A stretch of 64,000 nt of DNA, taken from NCBI GenBank assembly GCA_020055645.1, contig CM034548.1, positions 50,708,296 to 50,772,295 of the forward strand, written 5' to 3'. Numbering within the stretch: position 1 is the stretch's first letter; each line of letters opens with the position of its first letter. The stretch comes from Tomocerus qinae (Eukaryota; Arthropoda; Collembola; Entomobryomorpha; Tomoceridae). This document shows positions 44,623 to 55,784 of this stretch, piece after piece. The notes under the pieces are model-generated. The model worked only from the letters and a program-made list of their open reading frames with translations, did not search any database and was not told the DNA's origin. Made by a program: the position numbers and the translations under genes.

Positions 44623-45927
44623 AATTTCTCTTGGAGACGGACGCAAAAATTTTCTGCTCCTCAAAATTCTTTTTTTGAAGCGTGTTATCATTAATTTTAT
44701 AGTTTAAATTTATGTCGTTCGAATTATTGAGACTTGCTTTACCTGAGAATCTTCCAATTTCCTGAATTCTTCATTTTTCAATTGGAATTATGTCATGGTG
44801 CCACAGGACCAGTCTCAGAATATTAATGTATACTAATGATTCCTAATCCTCCGTCTCATATAAAAACAAGTGTTCATATGGATACTAATTCTCAGTGCTC
44901 CACATGTACAATCTGAGGAAAATCTTGTATAGGGGAGAGTAGACTCAAAATTCACACATCAAAAGCTCATGGAGAAAGAAATTCTAATACTAGTCACTAC
45001 TCTCAATCACAGTTAAATTTGAATGAATCTTCAAGTGTCACAGACTCTCCTACAATAATAACTGAACTAGATGTAGCAACAGAGAAACTAAAACAATTTG
45101 AGTAAAGATTTGATGCTTTCACAAATGATGAGGATTTTGATGTAAATGCATTTCTATCATTATATGATGAATTTATCTCTGCGCTACAAGATACTCAGGA
45201 TAAATTACCTGCCCCAGCACATCCTGCGAAACGATACTACAATATCAGGAAAAAGTCTGGTTTTGTTAAAAAACCTATTAATGCAGGATTTTCCCAATCA
45301 AGAAACCTTACAAGAAGTAATAGGGAACGGAGTAAAAGAAACCGACAAGACTACCAATACCAGCTAATTCAGCATTTTTACTATTTTAACAGGAAAAAGT
45401 GCGTGGACATTCTGATGAATAATAAGTCCAAAGTAAAATGTACCATTCCAATTGAAGAACTTCATCATTCTTTTTCGTTGAGATGGTCTACTGCTAATAA
45501 TCATACTCGTCATGAATATGAATCCTTGCCTACTTATACTGAACAAAATGTGTTAGACAACAGATTCTCAGCAGAAATATGCGAGGAATAAATAATTGAG
45601 GCTTTGAAAGGAATGAATTCTGATTCTTCACCTCGTGTTGATTTTATTTACACAAGAACCATAAAAGCAGCAGACTGTCCAAAAACAATTGCTAAAATAT
45701 TTTCAATCATTTTGAAGTATAATATTGTTCCAGATTCTATGAAAAAGGCGAAGACAATTTTAGTATATAAAAATGGCTGTGAAAAGGACCCCAAGAATTA
45801 GACCAATTAGAGACCAATTAGCATTTGCTCTACTCTAAGAAGACTGCTTGAAACAGTAATTATATCAATAATATGGCGATATTACTCAACATGTCCTTTC
45901 CAATCTGGTTCTGCTCATTCTCCGGGG

Positions 45928-46656
45928 GGTTCTAGGTCATTTTGGCAAAATTTTTTTTTTGAAAAGTCGGATAATTTGGCAAAACGTTGTGGATAATTTG
46001 GCAAAAAAGCGGATAATTTGGCAAAATGTGTTATTCCTGTTTAAGTTACATTTATCATAGCTTTGTAGGTCAATAAAAACAAACATTATCATTATCAAGT
46101 TATAAATAATCATGATCACGTAGTCAAATAGGCAGAAGTAATGTGTATCTTTTGAATATCGTTAATAAGTCCTGTCGAGTAACCAGGTTTTACATTTGGG
46201 TAATTAAAACATGTTTTCTTTAGTCGGAAAAACTAATATTTTTTGTGATCTTGTGAAACAAATTGTAAAAATCTTGTGTGCTAAATGTGAACTCTAAACT
46301 GTAAGAAATGACCAGGTCTAATTTTCTTTTTGGATCTTGAAAACAGTATGAATGTCTCTTGTGACGTCTCAATAGTCGTTTCATTGCATCTTTACTAGGA
46401 ATCTATGGCTGATAAAATTCATCTTCTTTTTCCCATCGTACCTCCTGGATTTGAAAATAGTCCCCATGGAATGACAGGATCAATAAGTACTGAACCCAGC
46501 ATAAAACATATCTTATATGTCCTGCAGCGTCTTAAACATTACTTAAACCGAGTTTTGCCAAATTTTCCGACTCGTTTTGCCAAATTATCCAAAGTGGTCA
46601 ATTTGAAAAAAAATATTTTTTTGCCAAAATGGGTTTTGCCAAACTGACCTACCACA
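45928..46656. mobile_element. TTTGGCAAAA MITE inside the R2-like RT gene
   Basis: A 729-bp element between 8-bp duplications CTCCGGGG (45920-45927 and 46657-46664). The ends are GGTTCTAGGTCATTTTGGCA and, inverted, TGTGGTAGGTCAGTTTGGCA. Subterminal TTTGGCAAAA and GGATAATTTGGCAAAA motifs occur several times at each end. No transposase was seen. Without the element and one duplication copy, the host frame reads SGSAHSPG directly into TFVNTSIL, so the insertion postdates the retrotransposon. Confidence 0.9.
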
Positions 46657-47466
46657 CTCCGGGGACTTTTGTCAATACATCTATATTAGATGGATGTCTA
46701 AAGCTTGCCAAATCGAAAAGGAAGGATTTAGTAATTCTATTTCTGGATATTCTGAAGGCCTATGACATGGCTGATCATAAACACCTATTTATGACATTGG
46801 ATTCGCTTCATATACCCGAGCTGATAAGACAGATTCTCAAAAACCTCATTGTTAATAACACTACTAGATTAGAAGTGAATAGAAACAGATCAGATGAAAT
46901 TGAATTTTCCCGTGGAATTTTTCAGGGTTCTCCGCTTTCTTCATTATTGTTTAACATGAGTATTGATCATATAATCAAACAAATAGCTGAAGTGGAAGTA
47001 TCTCAGAAATTTGGATTCAAAATTAATGAGACTCTTAACAATTTGGCAGTATTGGTATTCATGGATGACACTGCCCTTCTAGCCAATTCCAAAACCAGTG
47101 CCATGTTTCTATTCAATATGGCTAACAATTTGTTCAATTAAATTGGCTTGTCTTTAAACGTTGAAAAAAACGAATGTAATCAACATAGATAATGGAAAAC
47201 TTGTGGAAACAAATCTAGATATTACTTGCAACCAAAGGATTAAGTCGATACATGAAGGAGATGTTATCAAATATCTTGGGGTCAACTTTTCAAATGAAAT
47301 TGTCCTTAACAAAAAGGATTTTTTGCAAGTTTTATTATCCTGTCTTAATGCACTTGTGTCAACTCCTCTTTTATTCCCAAATCAAAAATTAAGTATTGTC
47401 AATGCATTTATTTGGCCTAAATTCTATACAAACAACACCGCTATGCAGTTTATCAAAATGTTTCCT

Positions 47467-47535
47467 TGAAAATTGATTGATTGATTGATTGATTGATCAG
47501 CTTTATTGACGAGTTCTGGCCAGCTTATAGCTGTT
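47467..47535 (-). mobile_element. Possible LINE/SINE tail in the R2-like gene
   Basis: On the minus strand this reads ...AATAAAGCTGATCAATCAAT with a CAAT-type microsatellite. It resembles the retroposed tail at 23804-23876 and breaks the R2-like frame between FIKMFP and the NIDKVIRSS motif. The flanks carry only approximate duplicates (AAATTGAT versus AAATATTGAT), so the right boundary is uncertain. Confidence 0.45.
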
Positions 47536-48426
47536 CTCTCCCAGGTGTCACAAATATTGATAAAGTCATTAGAAGCTCGGTTAAGGAAATGCTAATGCTT
47601 CCGAGTGATTTTCCAAATAATTGTATGTATTCAAGTACTAAGCACAAAGGATTAGGTATCATACGTTCGTTATGGGAAGCTCCTCTACAAAATTTTAACA
47701 TCAGCCTGACCTTGCTAAGATTTAGCAATAAATACGTAGTGGAATTATGTGATCTTCTTAAACAGCAAGAAAAATGCCTGCAGAGGATGGATATTGTAGA
47801 GGAAATGCAGAGTATTCACATACCTTCCCTGTCGGTGAGACAAGTTTTTCAATAAATCCGTGAGATTTTAAGAAATAAAGAATACGTGTCGTGGTGTTCT
47901 CTTAATTTTCATGGAAAAGGAATTAGTCAGTTCAAGCAGTGTGAAAAAATCAACAAATCTCTTTTCTTTAAGACTGGCTTAACTAGTACTGAGTGGACTC
48001 ATTATTTAAAGATGATACCAAACGTAACTGCAAGTAGATCCATTCCTGGAAGATCCCAAGATGGGGCCCACTGTAGACGATGCAATGAGACTTATGAAAC
48101 TTTACCCCATATTCTTGGTTTTTGTCCTTTTGGTCTACAACATCGTAATAGCAGACATCATCAAATTAGAACAATCATTGCAAACGCTTTTAGGGACAGA
48201 GATGTATTCGAAGAAATACAAGCAGTTGCTGCTAATAGTTCAAACAGACGTGTTGATATTATTGTCATAAATCATTTGGAACAAACAGCACTGATTTTGG
48301 ATCCAACTGTAAGATTTGAAAGGGCTAATGACCAAGCTACAACGGTTGATTTAGAAAAGAAAAGCATATACGAAGATTGTATCCTGGACTGTAAACAAAC
48401 TGTAAATAGATTGTATTGTAAATGAC

Positions 48427-49145
48427 ACCACATTTTAAATAGACGTTGTTTTAAAGTAATTTTGTTGTTTAGAATCACCCCTGTATTTTGAATAACCCCG
48501 TTGTTTTAAATCTATTACCGTCATTTTAAATCACCTGGTCATATTAAATCACCTCGTCATTTTAAATCACCTCGTCATCTTAAATCACCTGGTCATTTTA
48601 AATCACCTCGTCATTTTAAATCACCTCGTCATTTTAAATCACCTCGTCATTTTAAATCACCTCGTCATTTTAAATCACCTCGTCATTTTAAATCACCTCG
48701 TCATTTTAAATCACCACGTCATTTTAAATCACGTCATTTTAAATCACCTCGTCATTTTAAATCACCTCGTCATTTTAAATCACCTCGTCATTTTAAATCA
48801 CCTCGTCATTTTAAATCACCTCGTCATTTTAAATCACCTCGTCATTTTAAATCACGTCATTTTAAATCACCTCGTCATTTTAAATCACCTAGTCATTTTA
48901 AATCACCTCGTCATATTAAACAACCTCGTCATATTAAATCACATCGTCATATTAAAACACCTCGTCATTTTAAATCACGTCGTCATTTTAAATAACCTCG
49001 TCATATTAAAACACCTCGTCATTTTAAATCACGTCGTCATTTTAAATAACCTCGTCATTTTAAACATTCCTGTCATTTTAAACATTCCTGTCATTTTAAA
49101 TAATCTCTTTATCTTAAATATTCCCGTCATCTTAAATATTTCGTC
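48427..49145. repeat. 18-bp minisatellite, about 35-38 units
   Basis: Tandem TCACCTCGTCATTTTAAA units, degenerate at both ends. It starts directly after the retrotransposon stop codon (48423-48425). The first, diverged units (CACATTTTAAATAGACGTTG...) are joined to the coding end without a break, so it could be an expanded 3' UTR motif or the insertion target. Confidence 0.92.
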
Positions 49146-49204
49146 ATTTTCACATCTTCATTTTATTTAAGTAGCTCTGTTATTTAAATTAGCTACCACT
49201 ATTT

Positions 49205-49300
49205 TAATCGTCCTCGTTATTAATAAGAGGTTCTCTCTTATTATTAATAAGAGGTTCGCTCTTATTATTATTATTATTATTATTATTATTTTTTTGAATA
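49205..49300. repeat. (ATT)n with duplicated lead
   Basis: TTAATAAGAGGTTCTCTCTT and TTAATAAGAGGTTCGCTCTT in tandem, then (ATT)9 or so. Confidence 0.8.
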
Positions 49301-49342
49301 TGATGTTCGCTCTTATTCATGCGAGTAGTTTGTGTTTCTGTC

Positions 49343-49480
49343 TGGATGTCTGTCTGTCTGTCTGTGGTCCACTCCTCCATGCATAAGCTGTATGGTCAAT
49401 AACTTTTGACAGAAGTAAAATTTTTAAATTCTGTCTTCAGATCCTGAAACAAGACGTATAACATGGGATCGAGTTCGTTA
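49343..49480. repeat. CTGTC motif family member
   Basis: CTGTCTGGATGTCTGTCTGT followed by CAATAACTTTTGACAG resembles the paired motifs at 20389, 27797 and 37288. Confidence 0.4.
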
Positions 49481-49599
49481 ATGTGTCACATCGGTCACAC
49501 CCACTGGTCAAGGGGAGTGACTTAATTTCGATAACCGTTACATTCCATTCGTTACAGTATGGCGCAATATGATGCGACATTCAAGTTTCCCGCAGACCT

Positions 49600-50240
49600 G
49601 CCACATGTTTTACTTGTTCCTCTTATTCCACGATGTCTTAAATTTTCCTATATCCACTGCGTATTCTGTTTTTCGTCCCTGTCAAACGTCGCTTTACAAT
49701 TCGTACTTTAATTTTCGCGAATTTTACTTTTGGTTCCACCTATTTAACGTTGATTTCATCATTACATTTACCTTCACAATTCAACAGTTATTTCAATCAT
49801 CGTAAAATTATTTGTTCTATTTCGTTTGTTATTCCATCACACGTCAAAGGTACTTTTCTTTCACCTTTTTTTACATTACATTTTCTTCACACATATTTTA
49901 TGTCGATTTCATTACATTTTACCTCCACATTTCAACAGTTCTCTCCTCCCCATTACGTTTGTTATTTCATTATTCATCGAAGATACATCCCTTTGGGTAC
50001 TTCATTTTGACTACACTAAGCCGTTGAAGTAATCACGAGCTACCATTTATGACGAATTCGTTTTACACTTAAGTAATACCCCTTACTTTATTTTACTTTT
50101 CACATATTTTACATTTCGGTCCTCCTATTGACGTTAACTGTTTTACTCAGCGGTAATTCAATTATTTTACTTCAGTTGTTTTTCCATCACTCATCATCAT
50201 ACTCTACATTGACTCACCTTGAATTACCTAATTAAATTTT
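49600..50240. repeat. Degenerate pyrimidine-rich tandem, about 150-bp unit
   Basis: Anchors such as TTGATTTCATCATTACATTT / TCGATTTCATTACATTTTAC and CGTTTGTTATTCCATCA / CGTTTGTTATTTCATTA recur at about 150 bp. Several overlapping open frames (about 70-86 codons) in this stretch are by-products. Confidence 0.5.
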
Positions 50241-50257
50241 ACTTTTGAATGCAGATC

Positions 50258-50854
50258 ATGCCCAAATTAAAAAAGAAAGTGTACAAGAAAACCTGCAAGA
50301 AGACCGAGGGAGAAAGAAGCAAATGCGAAAACAAAAAGGATAGTGATTATTTAAAGTTTCAATTACTGGAGGAAGACGCCTCAAAACAAAATAGATCTGC
50401 GCGATTATCACCGAAAAAATAATGTTGGATGTATGACGACATGTAGAGATGATCCAGTAATGCGAACACAAAGCAAAATGATGCAATGGCTCATCCAATA
50501 GCAAGACCAGATCCAGCAATCCTTTCACCAGAAAAGCGAGGGATGCAATAGCTCATAAAAATGCAAGACATGATCCAGTGATACGTACACCAGAAAATCA
50601 GAGGGATGCAAAAGCTCATAAAATAGATCAAGACTGGATTCCCTAGTGCGCACATCGGAGAAGCAGAAGAATGCCGTTGTTATGTTTTTGAAGATAAAAA
50701 CATTGACTATGCAGCACCTGACAAAATACAGAAAAACGAAAGCGTGGGAAGGGCAGCGTTTCCATCGTTTTGCAACGTTGCCACATTGACATTACGGAAC
50801 TCTGACTTTGGATATTTCGGGGTGGCCGTGTACCATCACATTCGAATTCGGTAG
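50258..50854 (+). pseudogene. Possible Helitron-like protein, N-terminal fragment
   Basis: ATG 50258 opens a 54-codon lysine-rich frame (MPKLKKKVYKKTCKKTEG...). After frameshifts come imperfect repeats of about 21 residues: NDAMAHPIARPDPAILSPEK, RDAIAHKNARHDPVIRTPEN and RDAKAHKID. The last segment (50647-50854) reads NIDYAAPDKIQKNESVGRAA, then FPSFCNVATLTLRNSDFGYF. Repeats of this kind followed by an IDY...IG-M...C-x2-C-A stretch recall the region ahead of the Rep/helicase parts of arthropod Helitron proteins. That comparison is from memory and no Rep or helicase motif is present. A polypyrimidine-AG (TTGAATGCAG) just before the ATG could be a splice acceptor. Frameshifts and a stop at 50420-50422 show it is dead. 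Confidence 0.4.
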
Positions 50855-51027
50855 TCATCGAAAATTATTTCATATTTACATTTCAAGTATTATCAACCGT
50901 ACAAGTTAACGGTCATCGTAAAATTATTTTCGTAAATCGTGTGAAAATCAGCTGCTTATTTATTTACCATAAGAAAGTCACCCAACCCATATTTACGGCG
51001 GGAGTAACTATGACTCTCTTATGGGTA

Positions 51028-51065
<38 letters not shown>

Positions 51066-52854
51066 TCCCATTGTCTCTGTCAACTATCTACCGAAACCAC
51101 AGTCAAAGGGATTGATGTGGGCGGTGGGGAAACTAATGAAATGAAATCTAGTTCTGCATTATGGGAAAACACGAGAGGTGTAGAAAAGTGGAACATCTAG
51201 ATCAACTTTGCAATATTACTACTGCACTGCCGTCGTTTTCGTTACTCAGTCAGTGAGGTGGGATGCGGCTAAATTTCCTTCGGGTCTTTTCAACAGCCTG
51301 TGTTTTCAAAATTCAATTGGTTCTGTACATCGTATAAAGTCGTGTAATAGTTCTTCCGAAAAAAACTTTTTAAACAACTTTTGAAATACTAGATGACAAA
51401 TACCTTTCTCTCCCGTCTGGGTAAATGGGCAACTTTCATTCTGTACATTCTAACCACTTCTTTTGACTCCTAAACACTTTTCATGTTACCGAATGCATTG
51501 AAAATGCATTTTAGGACCAGTATGTCGTGGGGGCTCAATGGGATGCCGCTTGGGGCCCCACGATTGTATAACACAAAATTTTACCGTTGTTGTTCACCTT
51601 TGACCTTTTGAACCTCTTATTGCCTACACCTGTGTGTAACACAGTTTATTTCTATCTACTCTCTTACCCCGTTACATTAACTAACCAATTCTATAGGTCT
51701 AAGTTAACCTATTCAATCCACAACCAATACTAAATAAACGTTGCCTTGCTATTAATAGTTTGACTCCGCTGCGGTCGCCCGAAATTTTCGAAATTCACTA
51801 GCAAAATATTTTCTGCTGAAAAATAAAAAACTGGAGTGATTACCGTCTTCATTATTAAGTCGAGTAGGCCAAGAAAAAGTTTGGTAAAGATCGGATGAAA
51901 ACTGTAGGAGTTTTTGAACAAAGCGTGACAGATCGGAGCGTTTTCTCCCACTCCTTCAATGTTAAAATTCGACCTTCAAAAAATCGTAAAAACAATTTCT
52001 ATGAAAGATATCGTTTTGAAACTCGAAATTTGGGGGTCTGACTATATTGTGCGCATCCAGTAAAAATTTGAAAGTTGTAAGTTGATGTTAAGGGGTACTT
52101 GTGTAGCTATTATTATAATGATATAATAGTATTGTGAGATGATTAGTAGGGGCATGATATAATATTACTACCACTATGCACTACCCCTAATTGTCACCAC
52201 CATTTTGTCAACAAATTCTTTGAAACCAATTTTTGTTAACATATAGCAAACTTTTTGTCATGTACATTTTATTTTATTGTAGAATACTTTGTAACTGAAT
52301 AGCATTGCAAATAGGAATTTCCAAACTATTATATATATATCCAATAGTATTATTATATAGGTCATTATTTGATGTGTATTCGGGACACGGACGGACGGAG
52401 TGCGAGGGAGCTTGTGTGGGATGGTTGTCGCTAATTGAACGTTTCCCTAAAGTGGCACACACGACTCAACTACCAACTACCTCCTTCCCTCCCTCTCTCC
52501 CTCTCTTCAACACAATTCTTTATTTAATCCCACACACACATTTGGCTAATACTCCAACAGTGGCTAATACTCACCGGAAATGTGGGAAATAAAGAAATTG
52601 AACTTAGGCCCCCATTTATACTCTTTATCTTATTACTCTTAGCTATCACGACAAGGCGTGTGTCGTCGAAATAGCTACTTCCCACCAATAAATTATAAGT
52701 ATTTAAAGCTTTGTGCAAGTCGGTTTCGGAGGGGCTATGGCCTCATAGGAACATTCCTGAAAATTTTAGGCTATTTTTGTTGAAAGTAATGCCCAAATAG
52801 ACTACAAATAATAAAGAGATATACTAAAATGGCCAAAAATAGCAAATGGTACTA
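50855..52854. other. Unannotated interval
   Basis: No supported gene in 2 kb. Low-complexity tracts (CTCCCTCTCTCCCTCTC at about 52488; ATATATATAT at 52330). Open frames under 100 codons only. Confidence 0.4.
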
Positions 52855-52962
52855 CCCACTCGTAATAACACCAAATCTAATCACTTTACCAAAAAGTGAA
52901 ATTTTTCTAAAGTTGCTGTTTAAAGGCCTTTTATCACCAGCGCAGCATTTGGTTTAATTTCG
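52855..52962 (+). repeat. Dispersed 108-bp repeat, copy 2
   Basis: Matches 38471-38578 (CCCACTCGTAATAACACCAA to GCATTTGGTTTAATTTCG). Confidence 0.7.
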
Positions 52963-53329
52963 ATAAATGTGATTATGTTGGGGAGGGGGCGATTTCACAA
53001 TCAGTCCAAACACCTGGAAAAAAATTTCAAGAAAGAATTCTACCATTACCTGTTTCTAATGAGCATCTCTATAATACTTGCCATCCCGACCAACTCACTC
53101 CGCTTACTCATTCAAACAACAACTACGTGACATTGTACGAGGAATTTACTATGTATTCCCTCGACGGCAAAATTGTAAAGTCAAGGATATCTAGGAATTA
53201 GGGTTTTGCATTTCACTTTGCATGGATATTTATTGGCTTCGTTTCAAAGTTGCTTCGCTATTTTGGCTACAGTGCTAGTTCTATTTGTCGTAGAAAGATG
53301 TGCGATACCTTACTGGAAAGCCAGTTAAA

Positions 53330-53890
53330 CAATGATTTTGAATACTATTATAAACACTTTCTTTCTGAATATGATACTGTCGACGTTCAATGACTGTAGG
53401 TGAATTTTGAAGCAATTGTATAACGGTCTATGAATTGGAGTTTTAATCAAGACATGGACTTCCTTGTGGCATTTAATAGTACACAGAAAACTGACAATGG
53501 AGTGGTTCGAAGATCATATACAGTGAGTTAATTTTGATGGAATTGTTCATAATTTTCGAGAACACGTGAACAGTAAATACAGAATACACTATTACAATTG
53601 ATATTTTGAAGACTATTATTAATACTTTCTTTCTGAATATTGCAGTTTGGTCTGCTGATATCAATAAGCATTACTTCCGCGTGGTCTACAGCAGTATACA
53701 GATAAACGAGAAAGGAGTCTGCCCATGTTCATATACGGTAGTCGAATTTTGAAGGAACGGTCAATGAATTGGAGTTTTGATCAAGACTTTGATTAAACAT
53801 GGCATTTAATCCGTAATAATACACAGAAAACCGACAATGGATTGATTCGAATATCATTACGGTGATTGAGTTTTGTAGGAATTGTACATC
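53330..53890. repeat. Diverged partial tandem duplication, period about 335 bp
   Basis: TTTTAATCAAGACATGGACT at about 53440 and TTTTGATCAAGACTTTGATT at about 53774 are followed by matching GGCATTTAAT...ACACAGAAAACTGACAATGG / ACACAGAAAACCGACAATGG blocks. A second anchor, ACTTTCTTTCTGAATAT, recurs about 268 bp apart. Confidence 0.6.
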
Positions 53891-54195
53891 CATAAGCCCT
53901 ATGACCCAGTTACTTTTGCACATCTCTGTATGTTTGTTCACTACTTTAGCTTTTATGAATATTCGTAAGATGTAAGCAGATAGGAAATAATTGTATACTA
54001 ATCGGTATAATTTCTGTCCTTGCTCCGTTACATTTTTACACCAGTTACTATGGGTTTATTCACTTACTCTTTAGGCAGCTCTCATTTATTATCGCATTCC
54101 ACATTGATCTCTCTTCACTATTACTACCACCACGAATGGCTGATCCCTTTCGTTCACAAGTCTTTCTTTCCAGAAAATGGCATTAACTAAGAGAT

Positions 54196-55065
54196 TAAAT
54201 TTTTGAAACAAATTAAATCTTTGAAACAAATTAAATCTTTGAAACAAATTAAATCTTTGAAACAAATTAAATCTTTGAAACAAATTAAATCTTTGAAACA
54301 AATTAAATCTTTGAAACAAATTAAATCTTTGAAACAAATTAAATCTTTGAAACAAATTAAATCTTTGAAACAAATTAAATCTTTGAAACAAATTAAATCT
54401 TTGAAACAAATTAAATCTTTGAAACAAATTAAATCTTTGAAACAAATTAAATCTTTGAAACAAATTAAATCTTTGAAACAAATTAAATCTTTGAAACAAA
54501 TTAAATCTTTGAAACAAATTAAATCTTTGAAACAAATTAAATTTTTGAAACAAATTAAATCTTTGAAACAAATTAAATCTTTGAAACAAATTAAATCTTT
54601 GAAACAAATTAAATCTTTGAAACAAATTAAATCTTTGAAACAAATTAAATCTTTGAAACAAATTAAATCTTTGAAACAAATTAAATCTTTGAAACAAATT
54701 AAATCCTTGAAACAAATTAAATCTTTGAAACAAATTAAATCTTTGAAACAAATTAAATCTTTGAAACAAATTAAATCTTTGAAACAAATTAAATCTTTGA
54801 AACAAATTAAATCTTTGAAACAAATTAAATCTTTGAAACAAATTAAATCTTTGAAACAAATTAAATCTTTGAAACAAATTAAATCTTTGAAACAAATTAA
54901 ATTTTTGAAACAAATTAAATCTTTGAAACAAATTAAATCTTTGAAACAAATTAAATCTTTGGAGTAAAATAAATCTTTGGACTGGAGTAGAATAAATCTT
55001 TGAAACAAATTAAATCTTTGGAGTAAAATAAATCATTGGGGTAGAATAAATCTTTGAAACAAATT
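54196..55065. repeat. 18-bp minisatellite, about 42 units
   Basis: AAATCTTTGAAACAAATT repeated almost without variation to 54960 (rare C/T changes such as TTTTTG and TCCTTG), then decaying units with GGAGTAAAATAAATCTTTGG to about 55065. Three long frames (254-286 codons) on both strands are periodic read-through and give the hexamer KQIKSL on the plus strand. Unit homogeneity points to recent expansion. Confidence 0.96.
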
Positions 55066-55090
55066 ACATACCTGAATTAATTAGCCCCCC

Positions 55091-55266
55091 CAGGGACGTA
55101 TCCAAATGGGGTTGAGGATGCTCTCCCCCTAAATTCCCAGAAAAGTCGATTTTTTTGTCAAAAAAGTTAAAAATTGAAAACAGTTTCTCGAATATGACAT
55201 ATATTGGTAATTTTACCAATATATTTTGGCGTGACCCCCTTGGTCAAATTCCTGTATACGTACCTG
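55091..55266. mobile_element. hAT-type MITE (CACGTATCCAG family), copy C
   Basis: CAGGGACGTATCCAAAT at the left and, inverted, CAGGTACGTATACAGG at the right. It has internal GTTAAAAATT-like AT-rich sequence and a TTGGTAATTTTACCAA palindrome. No matching 8-bp duplication. Confidence 0.72.
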
Positions 55267-55784
55267 TGGTAAACGATATGTTTGTGGATATTTGGCAGTG
55301 TTAGGTATACATATTTAATTTGTTTGTAGTAAAATTTACTGAATTGAATGCCAAGTGCCCTATTTATTTCATATATTTCATTTTCCAAGGAAGAGGTAAA
55401 AAGTATTCCTGGAAATTTTCAGATATTTCACCTATTTATTTCAAAGAATTATTTCAAGGGTCATATCTGATTTTGAGACAAGAATTTTCTACTTTTTTGA
55501 TTTGGGGGGCTTTGAAGCGCCTGCTGCCTTTACGATAATTTGTCGTCCTTTGGCGTGGATGTGTTAGTACGGGAGGATAATTCGTGCCTCCTGAAGCGTG
55601 AATTGCCCCTGTCCAACTAATCTCTAGTGAATATTCATGACGAGTTATGGAAATCACGGTTATGATGACTTTCGACGGAGGGACAGAATCAGCCGGGCAG
55701 CTGTGCTCTCCTCTACAGAATATTTACACACCAGACACGGCATTTGAAATCGAAAATTAATGGGTGAAATGCTTTACTCTCACT

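Larger units (their letters stand above)
44836..48425 (+). pseudogene. R2-superclade (RLE-type) non-LTR retrotransposon
   Basis: One decayed protein that would insert itself by target-primed reverse transcription. Order: a C2H2-like finger (CSTC...SRLKIHTSKAH, 44896-44970); a basic linker (RSNRERSKRNRQDY); SPRVDFIYTRTIKA; RPISICSTLRRLLE; then, after a MITE at 45928-46656, RT motif A FLDILKAYD, motif B RGIFQGSPLSSLLFNM, active site FMDDTALLA (usually FADD) and thumb VIKYLGVNF. The C-terminus has a zinc knuckle CX2CX8HX4C (CRRCNETYETLPHILGFC, 48072-48125) and a restriction-like endonuclease (RRVDIIV, then LILDPTVRFE). The knuckle plus endonuclease marks R2/R4/NeSL-type elements; the exact clade is uncertain. 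Damage includes stops (for example 44911, 45103, 45589, 45799), a frameshift in an A-run near 47163, and a small insertion at about 47470. The start is the first in-frame ATG after the last upstream stop and is a guess. Confidence 0.88.

Noticed and set aside
48427..49145. CRISPR-like regular array
   Set aside because: Units are contiguous with no spacers; it is a minisatellite in a eukaryotic context. The same applies to the arrays at 3747, 25430, 44187 and 54196.
54089..55008. Three long overlapping frames (254-286 codons) on both strands
   Set aside because: All derive from one 18-bp tandem unit whose length is a multiple of three.
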